Part shown: positions 1-11,955 of the stretch, one piece after another | Position numbering within the stretch: the stretch's first letter is position 1 | Layout of the letters: the number at the start of each line of letters is the position of its first letter | Source of the DNA: Stramonita haemastoma | Taxonomy: Eukaryota > Mollusca > Gastropoda > Neogastropoda > Muricidae | Direction of reading: 5' to 3' | DNA length: 64,000 bases | Assembly: GCA_030674155.1 (NCBI GenBank) | Contig: CM060318.1 | Span: forward strand, 67,775,488-67,839,487 | Notes under the pieces: model-generated | The model's input: the letters and a program-made list of their open reading frames with translations, nothing else | Database searches by the model: none | What the model was told of the DNA's origin: nothing | Program-made: the position numbers and the translations under genes

Positions 1-1
1 T

Positions 2-469
2 TCAGAAGAGATGGGACCTGACCCCCAGCAAGCACCGCAGGCTGACACTGACTGCACCCTGCCAGAAACAGGACCCCCCTCTGACAGCGTGTCAGAAAGC
101 GTGAGTGCAGATCAGCTAACAAATGTAGAAACTGGCACTGGGATCTTAGCTGCAGAAATGATAGACACTGAAACGGATACAACGGCTCCAGCAGATCAAC
201 CGGCTGAAATGGAGGGAACTGTTCCCTGTGAAGAAGCTGTGCTCGATACTGATGGAATAAATCAGTCTGAAGATGCAGCCGCCGAAGCTGTTAAAGCCAG
301 TGGATGTGAAGCAGAAGACTCAGGGGCCATGAACAAAGCTCTTGGTGACGAAGCAGAAGCGTTTTCATTTGATCAGCAGCATGGAAATCTGCCGGCTGCT
401 AAACCATCTGACAGCAGAGAAGATCATGGGGACAACAGAGAACAAGCACAGAATTGTCAGACTCCATAG
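2..469 (+). CDS. C-terminal end of an unidentified acidic protein (partial, last exon)
   Basis: The reading frame is open from the first bases of the window to a TAG at 467-469, so the true start lies upstream. The 155 visible residues are strongly acidic and rich in Glu, Asp, Ala, Thr and Ser, with few hydrophobic residues. This is typical of a disordered C-terminal tail. No domain, signal peptide or membrane segment is visible. After the stop the sequence becomes AT-rich and non-coding, as expected for a 3' UTR. The coding call rests on length, composition and the sharp change after the stop. I do not recognise the protein and give no function. Confidence 0.6.
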   Translation, partial: SEEMGPDPQQAPQADTDCTLPETGPPSDSVSESVSADQLTNVETGTGILAAEMIDTETDTTAPADQPAEMEGTVPCEEAVLDTDGINQSEDAAAEAVKASGCEAEDSGAMNKALGDEAEAFSFDQQHGNLPAAKPSDSREDHGDNREQAQNCQTP

Positions 470-939
470 TGTGTCCATGGGAAGCTGACATGGTCATCAT
501 TCACTTTGGTCAGGTGGCAGACTACAGAGAATTGCAAAGTATTTTGTAGGCTCTGAATATAAAACAACTACAGAACTAAACTCTGGGGCCAAAGACCAGA
601 CTGGAATAACAGTACTTATTTGTAAGAGGAAAACCCTTGGGTTTTTTTTTACGTTCATCATTTCATGTTAATGGTGAACCCACTGAAGCTGAGTAGTCAG
701 TAAGCATCATCCATTGTGTGATGGTTGATTTGCCCCTATTTGATCTGTGTGGCGAGTTTTCACAGTTTTCATTCAGGCAATAACAAAACTGTAGAAGCCC
801 ATTGTTGTGCTGTTGGTGAAATCTGATTATCATAACACCAGGTTTGGTTTAGAATTCTTTGCTTTTGTGCTTCCTGTCAGAATCCACAGTTTTTTATTTT
901 TTCATTTTATAAAAAATAATTTATTATTTAAGAAAAAAA

Positions 940-1036
940 TATTTTATATCGAGGATAATGGGATAGCACTCATGTGCTTTTTTTCATCCAGTCCCCATGT
1001 GTATGCAGTTGTGTAAATATCGTCATCTGTTCATCT
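940..1036 (-). mobile_element. S1 SINE, 3'-tail fragment
   Basis: Read on the minus strand this ends with the tail-A signature: a GGGGACTGGATG-like stretch, a GCACATGAGTGC-like stretch and ATTATCCTCGATATAAAA. The tRNA-like head is missing, so it is a 5'-truncated copy. Compare the full copies at 11568-11903 and 43505-43848. Confidence 0.7.
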
Positions 1037-1587
1037 TTGAGATTCATTGTGGACTGTTAATTGAAACAGCATGATGACAACCATTATTCTTCTCGATTAG
1101 GTGGGCTTTATTACAGTTCCTGTATCACACATTCTGTGGAAAAACCATTTGCAAAAATAAACACAACCCTCTATTCCTGTTCAGAAATCAGATTGTTGCA
1201 AATTGTTGTGAAATTCATCATGGGTTTGTACTGGCTTCTATCCAGAAATGAAGATTGAAAGGCCAGTGCATATGATTGGCTTTTGTCATTCAAGCACACA
1301 CTGTATGGGCTGAGATACTATCATGGGATTTTACAGGATTTCCATTCTGCAATGTTATTCTTCCATATTGCATTTTGTAGGTATCCTATAGATTTCATTC
1401 GCAAAAATATTTTTTAGTATTTTGAGTGTGTCTTTTTTAAAAACGCGTTTTATAACATGGGGATGATAAACTATGCGGAATGGCTGGCATCCTCAGCACA
1501 CCCGGATTTTATTGGTTCTAAGGAAGGAATTAATTTGCTTTGTTACTAAAAGCAAAATAGCTTCATTCATTAAAAAAAAAAATTAAT

Positions 1588-1760
1588 TCTTTATATCAAG
1601 GATAATGGAGTAAGCACGTGTGCTTTTTTTCACATCCAGTCCCCCTGTGTATGCAGTTTTGTAAATTTTGTCGCCTGTTCTCACTGGAACATAATGGCCT
1701 GCTCTTTTGAAAAGCGGAAGAGGATTTAATGTATGCGCAAGATATTCAGTTTGCATGTGT
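1588..1760 (-). mobile_element. S1 SINE, tail A plus part of the core
   Basis: On the minus strand it carries the core segment with the GAACAGATGAC-like and GTAGGCCATTGTG-like stretches, then tail A ending in ATTATCCTTGATATAAAG. The head is absent. It aligns by eye with the copies at 43505-43848 and 58394-58560. Confidence 0.7.
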
Positions 1761-1923
1761 TTCAGATTGAATATGTAGGATGTATCTTTATTTGAAGGGA
1801 TTAGGAAATGTTGGTTTGAACTTGAAGTGAATGTTACTGGAGCCACTGAAACCGAATGAGATGACAGCCCTGATATGGCTTTTGTGGTAGGTAGGGCTGT
1901 AAACAACATGAAATGAGTTTTAT

Positions 1924-2030
1924 TTTCATTCCACAGCTAGAGCCCAAGGTTCACCAGTGGTGAGATTTTTTGTATGCGACTGTTTACGCACCACAAAGGT
2001 AGCCACATTCCAACTTCAGGGATGAAATAA
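1924..2030 (-). mobile_element. SINE tail-B module
   Basis: On the minus strand this is the roughly 100-bp tail-B module: a GAATGTGGCTACC-like start, GTGCGTAAACAG, CTCACCACTGGTGAACC and CTCTAGCTG, ending near GGAATGAA. The same module recurs at 17305-17440, 18700-18830, 26578-26690, 29015-29160, 51430-51530, 57935-58030 and 63205-63325. Confidence 0.65.
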
Positions 2031-2913
2031 AAGGATTATGGTGGTCTGAAATCATGCTACCAGTTATCTTTTAGCTCTGTGTGGATCGTTGGTTCAGGTG
2101 TTTAGTCTGGTGTTGTGTTGTCAGAATGAGTCTGGGTGTGGCTGTGTGTGAAGCATCACCAAGCCATCACAAAAGATTAAAAAAAAGAAGAAAAAAACGC
2201 ATAATAACAGAATCTAGTTGAATTCTACAGTAGTGTCAGCGATTGCATATGTGCAGAGTGTTGAATATGTTGTTGAAAAAAAATATATTACAAACCTCTG
2301 TTGAAAAAGGGTGGGAAATTGTATGGACTCAGCTTGTCCTGAATGTAAACTGTAATTCACTTCTATACTTCCTTTTTTTTCATGACATTTTCAAATCTGT
2401 GTGATGAGTCTTTGCTTTTTTTTCCCCCTTTTTTGTTTTGTTTTTTAGGCAGTTGAATATCTCTGGTTCAAAACTACACTGATCTTTGATGTCAAATACT
2501 TAAGTGTGATTATCTTATTTGATTTATTTATTCATTTATCTATTGTTGCTTTGTATTGATTTAGTATTTGATTTGTTTGCATGTTTTTGTTCTGTAAGGA
2601 AGAACTGAAATAAAATACTTTGTGCCTTTAAGTTGAGTACATGCAAGGTATTAATCTATTTTTAGCAGGTGCAGTATGCTACCTATGATTTTGGATAAAA
2701 TGGTGTGGGCACACCAGGGAAGAGGAATAATTAGATATGTAGTATGTATGCCTTTATTTTTAAAAAATTATCCTTAGCACGTGCCTTAACTAAAAGTTCA
2801 GTTATTTCAATGTTGAGCTTTCAGCTGCACATGAAACAGTGTATGCTCATTGTATCACTATGTATTTATGTGTCTGTGTGTGTAAAATGTGATGTACAAT
2901 TAGGTTGCTTATA

Positions 2914-2963
2914 ACACACACACACACACACACACACAACACAACACAACACAACACAACACA
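2914..2963. repeat. Compound microsatellite (CA)n + (ACAAC)n
   Basis: About 12 CA units run directly into five ACAAC-type pentamers, suggesting that slippage created the pentamer from the dinucleotide array. Confidence 0.9.
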
Positions 2964-4986
2964 TGCACAGGATATTAATTGTATGTTACACTTCATCAGA
3001 CAGGATCAAAGTGAAACCTATGCTATACCCATTTATATTCATTGCTGTAAAATATTCATTTGTAGTTTTCTTTGCAAAGATTGTTTACTGTATATAAATG
3101 GATTTTTCTGTATGTTGAAAAAAAAATGTTAGTGAGAACAAAAAATGTAGGATTTTTGTGGTTTTTGCTTATGCCATCTTAAATAACACCTGTGTTCATA
3201 TGGTGTTTGCCTGATCTCTTCAAAGTGATTTGCTACTTTGAATTAAAAGAAATGTCTGAACACCTTGAAGTAAAGCTTGGAAGGGCAAGTTATCTGTGCA
3301 GATTGTCTGCTCGGCTAACTTTTCTGGCCTGTGCTAATGGCTTCCTGAAAACTAGGCTGCTGTTTTTTGAGCCTATCATGGAATTAGGAATTGTGCTGTC
3401 TGCTGGTAACCTGGCTGAGTGATATTCAGCCCTTCCTTCAACAGTGCCAAGTGTTGCAAGGAAGGTTGAGGAGAGAAAGTAATTGATTTTGTTCTCCTTC
3501 TGCGTTCTGTGGCAAAACTAAATTTTCAATAGGGTCTGGATGGCAAAGTCTGCTGTCTGTTGTAGTGACCCCACTGGTTTCCAGAGTTTTTCCTGGAGCT
3601 CTACTGGGCTGGGACATGTCTGGTGTCTCAGAAGTAATTGATTTTAACCTTCCCCTTATTCTGTGTTGCCTGTTGGGTGAGCTGGATAGTGCCTAATCAT
3701 CTTTTCCTGTGCTTTTGGCTGAGGAGGAGGTCTGGCCTCAGGGGACACATTCCGACTTCAGAGCAGCTCCTCGGTCTAGCTCTGGACTGACTGACCCCTC
3801 TGAGACTACAGGAAGATGCTGGGAACTGGTTTTTGGTCATTTCCCTGGCCACCCCAGCTTTGGCCACAGCTTGAGGCAGATGCCGATGCTGTGCCCACCC
3901 TGCCCCATGGCTGGCGGCCCCATCAACACAATTGTAGTTGCCCTTCATGGGATGTGTTTTACTTGACAACTCCCACATGCATGTGGTGTGTGCTGGAGGT
4001 ATGGCTTGATAGCTCACTCTTGACCCCAAAGAGTGGTAGATAGCCACGGAGTAAAATTAACTTTTAAAGCATGGGTAAATCTTACTTGTTTAGGTACCTT
4101 CAGTTGTTGTTTTTTTTGGTAGTCTTCTTAAAATGCATCACAGGCATGCGATTTGCCAAGCCTATAAACAAAAGCCTCCTTTATGTCTTGTATATAATTG
4201 TACCAAATTAATGACTTCTTGTTGTCTTTGCATTGTCCATAAATCTTATCCTCTGTATATATACAGTAACCTGCTTTTATTGTGATGGCACTGAATTGAT
4301 ATGAATTGTTAAGGACATTTTGTCAACATTATGTCTGTAAGTGAGCTGTATATGATTATGTATATGAATTTGGCTTGATTTTAATGGGGGGGGGGCTTTG
4401 TTTAGTTGGTTGGGTTTGTTGTATTTTGTTTTTTGGGGGGATATATTTAATTAAGTCCCCTACAAGGGAGGAAATTCATTTACATGGGAATTTAAAATGT
4501 AGCTTACTGTACTAAAAATATGACTGCTCACCTTATTCATTTTCAAAGAAGAAATTAATGTTAACTTGCTGGATGCTGCTCTTGACTTTGGCTGCTGACA
4601 TTACAGGTACTCCATGACCCATACATTTCAGAGCTCTAGGCTTTTCTGTGTCTGCACCTCAGTGGACAAAACAGCTACTCCAGGACTCAGACCGGTCACA
4701 GACGTGTGTAGCTGTTTAATCTTCTTCCAGATAACACTGGTGTGGTTATGTGTGTGTACGTTGTTGTTTATTCATGACTGGCAATATACTGTAATAAGAT
4801 TTTTAATAATATAAAACCCCACAACAATTGTCAAAACAAAACAAAAACCAAGAAGGAAGGTGGCAGAATGGTTTAGACCTTCACTTGCTGAACAAGTAAA
4901 CCCAGAATAAGCCAACAACAACAAACTAAGTAAATCGAAACAACCAAAAGACTTGAACAGGATGAGAAACATACACACACCAACAG

Positions 4987-5020
<34 letters not shown>

Positions 5021-5757
5021 ACCAGTAAGAAGAAACAGCTACACATGCCTGTATGACAGATCTGGGTCATGGAGTACTTCAAGCATCCACAGAGAAAATT
5101 CAAGAGCCGCATCTAGTGAAGGTTAAAACTAAAGTGAATTGTAGGACTCAACACTATTTAAAAGTGAACTTCTAATGCAAGTGGTACAGGCAGTGTGTGT
5201 GTGTTTACATGGACTGTCATAACTTTGATTCTACCTCCTTTGATTGCCATGTATGTCTGTTTGTATGTACACAAAGCAATATGTATTTGAAGGAGTGGGT
5301 TGATAAGAGTTTAAAACTTCTTATTTTGTTCCATGTATGCAGTATTTTTCATTTGTATCCGATATCTAATATCTTTTAAGTTGCGGAGCATTGTGTAATA
5401 GGTCTTGTACGTAATACAAGTGGTTGGGCTCCAAGTAAGATTAAGAACAATGATACTGACACCAGTGATGCTGATGGATTTGGTGAGTACATCTGTTGTG
5501 CTGTACTCGAAGTGGTTAACATAACTCCACAGTCCTCTTCTTCTCGACTTTGATGTCTCTGTTATGATATAGAGGATTATTTTATTATAAAATCTACATT
5601 ATATTTATAATGTCTTTCTTTTTTTGTTCCTTGAAGGATAATTTTTTGAATTGTGGAAATCCCATTTCTGCCTAACATTGAACAAGTAGTACTTTGAGAA
5701 GTGAATTGCCTGTCTGTTGCTGCTGAAGCTCCCACTGGTTCAGATTGGTGAAATGCT

Positions 5758-5876
5758 GTGTTTGCCATGCGTTATAGTTTTGGCATTATTTCAATGTGTT
5801 TGCCATGCGTTATAGTTTGGCATTATTTCAATGTGTTTGCCATGCGTTATAGTTTGGCATAGTCTACATTCAAAGT
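5758..5876. repeat. 37-bp tandem repeat, three copies
   Basis: The unit begins GTTTGCCATGCGTTATAG and ends TTATTTCAATGT. Two copies are essentially identical apart from one T in a homopolymer. The third is truncated. The near identity implies recent duplication. Confidence 0.9.
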
Positions 5877-6066
5877 GTTCTGTTTCATGTTGAGCTTCTG
5901 ATCACTTGATTAAAGTGGATAGACAATAATTTCTGATGTGGCATTTGCATAGATGGACCCTTTCTATTGACTCTCACACACACTCTCTCTGTTTCTCTTG
6001 CTCGGGTGGGGTGAATCGCGTGATGTGGAGAAGACATATCACAATCACTCGTGTACATTTTTGAAG

Positions 6067-6368
6067 GGGGCAGGATAGCTCAGTGGTCAGAGCGCTCGCT
6101 TTTCCCCAGCCAATGTTAAGCAGTGTTGAGCGTGGTTACCAATTGGATAGGTGACCATTTGCACACCTTGGCTTCAATACAGCCCCCCCCCCCCCCCAGT
6201 TTACCGAGCTGTAAATGGATACCTGCCCTCTTCAGGGTCAGGGAAGGTAAAGTAGCGAGGGAGAGGAGATGGGCACCGCCCTCAAAATGCTGGCCCCTAG
6301 AGAAGCTGAGGTCTCTTGACACCTTGCTCCCCTACGACCACACAGGTAATGGGACACCTTTCCCTTTA
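6067..6368 (+). mobile_element. tRNA-derived SINE (family S4)
   Basis: It starts GGGGCAGGATAGCTCAGTGG followed by TCAGAGC, a good pol III A-box. The B-box region is degenerate, as expected for an old SINE. About 300 bp of non-tRNA body follow, interrupted by a C17 run at about 6182-6198. It ends around the CACACAGGTAATGGGACACC stretch. Only this copy was seen in the window, so the boundaries are approximate. Confidence 0.6.
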
Positions 6369-7145
6369 CCATGTAAATTTGTGAATTATTTACTAGGTTT
6401 AAGTGGCAGTGGATTTTACTGTGGCATGAGAATCCATGGTCAGCAGGGCCAGTGAAGACCAGTCAATAAAGGAGGATCATGTCATTTTCATTGGGTGTGG
6501 CAGCTGACGCCAAACTTGGTGATGCTGACAGGTAAATGATTTTCATTGTATGCAAATAAGGAAGATGGGAATATCCATGCAGTTGTTTAGAGCAGTCTGT
6601 GGAACATTTGTGGCAATATTTAACCTGCCGTGATTTTGAAGGGAAAAAAAAGGGTGAACCTGTGTACTGTTAGGACTGACCCTCACCTCTCTCTCTCTTT
6701 GGGGAGTCCTTTGCTTCAGTGTGGTGATGTGGGGACCAAACTTGGACCCACACCTGTATCTGGCCACAAGCTGACACAAACCAGCTTGACTGGTGGTGGT
6801 CAGAACAATGTTGCAGGCAAAGCTGCATGCAGACAAAAGCCAACACAGATAAAATTGCTTCCCACACAAGCAACAAGATTCTGCGTCAGCGCCTGAGGAA
6901 CTGACTTCTGAACTTGATGATGGCCAGACAGGAGAAAATGGAAAACTCATTAAAAGATCACAGTGGACAATATGAGATATGTGCTGAACACTTTGACAGT
7001 GATGGAAGTGTGTGGTCTAAAAATCAAAAAGTCTTCAGTCAATCTCTCTCCTCGTAACTTGTTCATACACAAGTAGCTGTTGGTACTTCATGTTAAAGTT
7101 TATTATGTATTTTCAATTTTATAAAGCAATACACACACACACTCA

Positions 7146-8015
7146 CTGACCAGCCACTATGGCACAGTGGTTAATGCCTTGGGATACAAACTGGAAGGTT
7201 GCAATTTCAAATCCCATGAGTCGTTGGGATTTTTCTGATTCTAGCATGCTCCTACCCTGAGTGAGTGTGCTGTGGGTTCAGTGGGAAGACTGGGACCACA
7301 CAGTTGAGCTTCATCCACATTATGGATGCAAGTTTGAAAGTGTTGCTTTTAAATTACCTGACCAATACTGCAAATTGTGTACCTCCCAGGCCTGGCTGAA
7401 AATGCAATGTATGATCTAGGAAGCCTGGAGTACAGCCCTGACAAGAAGTCTTAAAGCACATACACTTATATAGCATCATCATTACATCATCTTTATCATC
7501 ACTGACCATGATGCAATAAAAGAAAATTGAGTCGGTGGCCCCAGTTGTTCTGGTCTGAAGGTGACCTCCGATTCAGTTTCCCCAAAATTAATAGTTGCCT
7601 GTAGTGAGTTTGTGTCAAAGCCTTTGGGATTGGCAGCTCACAGGGGAAGATCGTTGGATTTTGTGGTGGTCGCTGCCCTGTGTGGGTGTCTCACTCAGTC
7701 TGGCTCCATAATAAAGCTATTACTGTCATTGGCATAATTGTACGCTGGGACTGGTTGCCAAAGAGCACACAAGTGCATTTTCATTATCCTCAAAATAAAA
7801 GACTTTTCTAAAAAGTAAGGGGAATAGTAGGTGGTATTTCGTTTATGTTAGCAGGCACCATTGAACACCTCCATAAAGACCCAGCAGCAGTGCAGGGTAC
7901 CTTTAGCTGGTGGCCATACAGCGGCCTGACATTAATGGGCTCCCTGTGGACTTTTGATCCCCAGGATGTGATGGTTAGGGCGTAGAGGTCATAATGGTGT
8001 GGGAACAGTAGGAGA
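7146..8015 (+). mobile_element. Long tRNA-headed non-autonomous element (family S3), copy 1
   Basis: It begins with a tRNA-like head (CACAGTGGTTAATGCC as A-box, a degenerate GCAATTTCAAATCCC as B-box). It continues collinearly with the minus-strand copy at 62982-62167 through several shared stretches, including TCATCCACATTATGGATGCA, GGTGACCTC.GATTC, CTCACTCAGTCTGGCTCC and AGTAGGTGGT. Copy 1 is about 85 bp longer because an S1 tail-A fragment (about 7727-7812) is nested inside it. No reading frame suggests a protein, so it is non-autonomous. Its length is unusual for a SINE. Confidence 0.7.
7727..7812 (+). mobile_element. S1 tail-A fragment nested in S3 copy 1
   Basis: Contains GGGACTGG, GCACACAAGTGC and ATTATCCTCAAAATAAAAG, the tail-A signature in plus orientation. 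The S3 copy at 62167-62982 passes straight across this point without it, so this is an insertion. Confidence 0.65.
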
Positions 8016-10020
8016 GGAATATCCTAGAAGATGAGAAGGCATGTACACAAAATAACAAAAGGTACGCACACACACCTCGTCTGGAAATTAGCACTCAAAA
8101 CTGCTGTCATTCAGTCACATTTATCACCAAGAACGCTAATTCAGCTGTGATTGTTTCTCTTTTCAGGGAGTTGGACAACAACAGACATTTATAATGATAT
8201 ATATTGTTAGAGTAAAGAACATGATTATATAAGCAATATATTACAATATAATTTTCTGACAATATAATGAAACTTTGATAAAAAAAAAAAAAAAAAAAAG
8301 AAAGAAAAAAAGCTACAAACCAACTCTCTGCAATGCTTGGAAGCAAGTGGCTGAATAGCACTGAGACTTTTTCACTTCAGAGTTTTTAAGTAGATACCCA
8401 TTCTCTTCCTTCCTTCTTCATCATTTCAAACAGTCCTATAGTTTTCTCACCTAAAATTCTGCATAAATATTGTTAATATTCTGTACAGGGATAATATGGA
8501 TAGTGAAATCAAAAGTTTGCTGCTGATTAAGAGTTAGTTCCTCTTTCCTGCCATGCTTACCCTTTTCTTTCAAGCTTTACAATTTCTGACAAAATACACC
8601 CCCAAGATGAAGACCAGTTTGCTGTGAATTTATCTGCAGAGTTCTTGTGGTGGTCAAGGCTTATACATGCAGAGCAAAATCATCCCACAGAAACTGTAAG
8701 ATGAAAATTTGTTGTGAATTTACAAACTTGAATGCGAGGTTCTTGCAGTGATCAAAATCTGACATGAAGAATAAAATTATCCCCATAGAAACAAGTAAAA
8801 CTGAGGACAGTTTTGCTTTGAATTTATGAAGTTAAAACATGAGGCTCTTGTGGGGGGGGGGGGGGGTCCAAATCTGCAATACAGAACCCATATACCCTAC
8901 AGAAACTTAACTGTAAATCACAATTATATGATGACACAACAATTCATACACAGTATGACTGGTGCCAAGAATCTGTAATGCAACGCTTGTTGAACACAAT
9001 TTTTTTTTCCAAATGTAAGTTGTATAAAATAAACATGGATTGATGGAACCTCAACATGGTAAAGAAAATTCTAGTTTCTCGAAAGCATTAATATTTTCAG
9101 ATAACTGACATATTGTGCGCACCACACACAACACACAGCACTGGCAGAGGTTCAAGTCAGTTATTATTTTTAGGGGCAAAAAAACATCAACCACATACAA
9201 AGAGCCAGATTAAGACCAAAAAAAGGACAATCTTTTTAATGTAAAAGAATTAACCTTAGATACACATAAAGTGGATAAAAAGTAAAAACGAAAATCAGAG
9301 ACTGGTCTGATCAACAGCCACATCCCCCTCCACCACACAATAACAGAAAGACATAAAAAATCCAACACAAAGAAAAGAACACATACCCAGCACATGTATT
9401 TGTCCAAACCACCAGTCCTAATGTCTGTCTGAAATACCCAAATTTATGTCAATTCATATATGGTAAGGCTCTGCGGTTTCATAATAAACATTTACTGCCT
9501 GTTGCAGATATTTGTAATAAATGCATGTCTCATGTTTGCCGAGGTTTGTCTCAATACTGATTATAAAGTTTCTAAGTATTAGCCAAAAATGATCTTTTCG
9601 TTTTCCACATAGCTGCCATACCATAAGACAAAAGTTATAGCATACTATTGAACAGGTTCTCATAGTTTATAGGCATTTAGCTCAGTAATGACTGATGGCA
9701 ATTTTACTAAGTGCTTTTGAATGAAAAATGCTATTTTCACTGTGCACTGGTGTTCCTTTCCTTCTCTGGCAACAAGATTTGAGTTTACTTCAGTACTGGA
9801 GTCAGCAATGAACTGAACTTCTTGTCATGTCTCTGTGATGGTGTACAGATTCAAAAATGGCATACAAGAGGATTCTAGAATAAGAAAACAAGAAACAAAT
9901 CAAGAAACATCTGGATTGTCATATTTTTTACATTCTGCAATCTGAATTATGCAAAAAATATAGCAGCAGTCTACACACACACACACACTCATTAAATTAA
10001 AAATAAGCAAAAACAAGAAG
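8016..10020. other. Intergenic region downstream of SAR1
   Basis: AT-rich and without a recognisable gene. It holds an A20 run near 8280, a tandem array of about 100 bp x 3 at 8603-8909 and short CA tracts. It probably lies beyond the SAR1 3' end. Confidence 0.5.
8603..8909. repeat. Diverged ~100-bp tandem repeat, three copies
   Basis: Three successive units (about 8603-8697, 8698-8796, 8797-8909) share the order: a short AAGATGAA or AAACTGA start, TTTGCTGTGAATTTA-like, GAGGTTCTTGTGGTGGTCAA-like, and a CCCACAGAAACT-like end. Divergence between units is moderate. The third unit carries a G16 run in place of the GTGGTGG segment. Confidence 0.75.
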
Positions 10021-11339
10021 TTTCAGTACAATGTCAATTTATTCTTTCATTAAATGTTACTCCAGACAATTAAAACCACCATGTCAAGACATTACTAGTT
10101 CATAGACATTTCTATCATGTTTTCTGTCAAATATCTGCACATCAGTGTAGACAACAGAGCCTACCCTCTCTCCACCCCCCCTCTAGAAAACAACGAACAA
10201 CAGGGGAAAAAGGAGAAAGCCCAAACAAGCAAACAGTGTACATTTTAAACACTGGCCACAAAAAAACAAACTGTACACAGAACCTTGAAGGCATGCAACT
10301 CCAACCTTGCTCCCTATCTATGGAATATCAAACCATACTACTGTATCATCATCCTTAGTCTGATTCAGATTTCAAGAAAAATCCATCATACAATCTTATT
10401 TCCAGGATGTTTAGAAGACCTGACAGATGCGAAAGGAAATCTCGTGGCCAACACTGTGCATGGTAGATGCCCGCTTGATTGGAAACACAGTCCAGTCCTA
10501 CCACCCACAACTCGCTTCTCTCAATGCTAGGACCAGGCATGACACAACCCTTTGAAATTCTATTCACACACTTTCCTAATTGATCCAACCTGTGGTACAT
10601 ATTCTATCTGCTGCACAGTCGTATAAAAAACAACAACAACAAATCTTATTGAAACAAATGACAACACTTGTACTCAAACACTTTATTCACAGACTAGCAG
10701 GCCAGCATACTTGCATAAGGACCAATGCACTCACAACATACACCACTCCCACTCAAACAAGTTTGACTTCAATAGTGTAAAAAAATAAAATAAAACCCCC
10801 CAAAACACAGTAAAATGCAAATAAAGGTTTTTCTCATTTTGCTCACAAATGAACTGCTAGAAAAATACTTTCCATACAATTCTGTGGTCATTCTCACCAG
10901 CTATCAGAAGTAGACAAAACTATATGATGATGAAGTATGATCAGAGATGTTAGATATAAACTTGGTTAACAGACACAGATTTTTATTTTTTCAAGACTCA
11001 CTCCCTGCTTCTTGCTAGATTTAAGTATTTCCAAACTGTTGTGAAGTTGTTGCTTTTTTAAACCCTGCCTTTAATTTTAAAACAATGAATAATTGAAAAA
11101 ACACCAAATAACGATGAGCGAGTACAAGAATACACAATGAAGCCCTGTTATCACCAGAGACCGTCTTTGTACAGCAGAAGTGGGTGACAGTGTTGTCAAA
11201 TTTTGATGCAGTTTCATCACAATAACCTGGCTTGTTTTCTTTTTAGCAAGGACGCATATGGACAGCTCATTCAGGATCTCTGACCACCAGACAATCATCA
11301 TCACATTCAGTCATCACACGATGCTAAAAGGCACAAGGG
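10021..11339 (-). other. Probable 3' UTR and downstream flank of SAR1
   Basis: Immediately 3' of the SAR1 stop on the minus strand, with no further coding exon. Minus-strand AATAAA signals (TTTATT on the plus strand) are at 10682-10687 and near 10036. Either could end the transcript. The UTR extent is inferred. Confidence 0.4.
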
Positions 11340-11456
11340 TCAATTGATGTACTGCGCCATCCAGCGGAATCCTTCTCCATAGCCCTGACGCTTCAACACG
11401 CTGCACATGAACAGTTCGATGGGCCGGCCAGGGAGTTCACTGCGAGCCACTGTGCC
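11340..11456 (-). CDS. SAR1: SAR1 coding exon 6 (last)
   Basis: Encodes residues 156-193 from GTVARSEL to QYIN, then TGA (plus-strand TCA at 11340-11342). It contains the G5 motif CSVLK and the C-terminal GYGEGFRW signature. The acceptor is TTTTCCAG; phase 0. Confidence 0.95.
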   Translation of the reverse strand, partial: GTVARSELPGRPIELFMCSVLKRQGYGEGFRWMAQYIN

Positions 11457-11902
11457 CTGGAAAAGACGCAAAACCAGTCCTGAATTAATTAACGTATGCA
11501 ATATGTTTGAAAATAAAACTTTGACTTGGCAATGACACTGTGGCTTTTAAGAGATTTTTTTCTTTTTCTTTTGAGGATATTGGAATAAGAACTCTTGTGC
11601 TTTATTACATCTAGTCCCCATGTGTGTATGCAGTTTTGTAAATTTTGTCATCTGTTCCCACCAGCACACAATGGCCTACTCTTCCAAAAAGCTGATCAGG
11701 TTTTAAAGTGTGTGCAAGATGTTCTGTATGTGTTCGCACATGGGACTTTGGTTAATAGTCTCATCGGCATGACTTTTGGGGGGATAGGAGTCAGCACTGA
11801 TGTTAACTCCAGGGGGAAAACCCCCCTTGGACGGGATTCAAACCTGGGTCAGAAGAACACGAGTGCAATGCTCAAAACACTAACCACCAGGTTATTCCCT
11901 CC

Positions 11903-11955
<53 letters not shown>

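Larger units (their letters stand above)
470..2640 (+). other. Probable long 3' UTR of the upstream acidic-protein gene
   Basis: AT-rich sequence with no credible exon. AATAAA-type signals occur near 1155, 2027 and 2609-2614. The last, followed by a T/G-rich stretch, is the best candidate poly(A) signal. The stretch contains two S1 SINE pieces (about 940-1036 and 1588-1760) and one tail-B module (1924-2030), all read on the minus strand. The end of the transcript is inferred. Confidence 0.35.
2640..6066. other. Intergenic region, no gene recognised
   Basis: AT-rich DNA with only short chance reading frames on both strands and no conserved domain in them. It holds a (CA)n/(ACAAC)n tract at 2914-2963, a (TG)15 tract at 4989-5018 and a three-copy 37-bp tandem repeat at 5758-5876. 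The ORFs around 3700-4050 overlap on opposite strands and match nothing I know. Confidence 0.5.

Noticed and set aside
3697..4047. Overlapping opposite-strand frames of 75-116 residues as a gene
   Set aside because: No domain, no splice partners, and similar length on both strands, as expected of GC-richer chance sequence.
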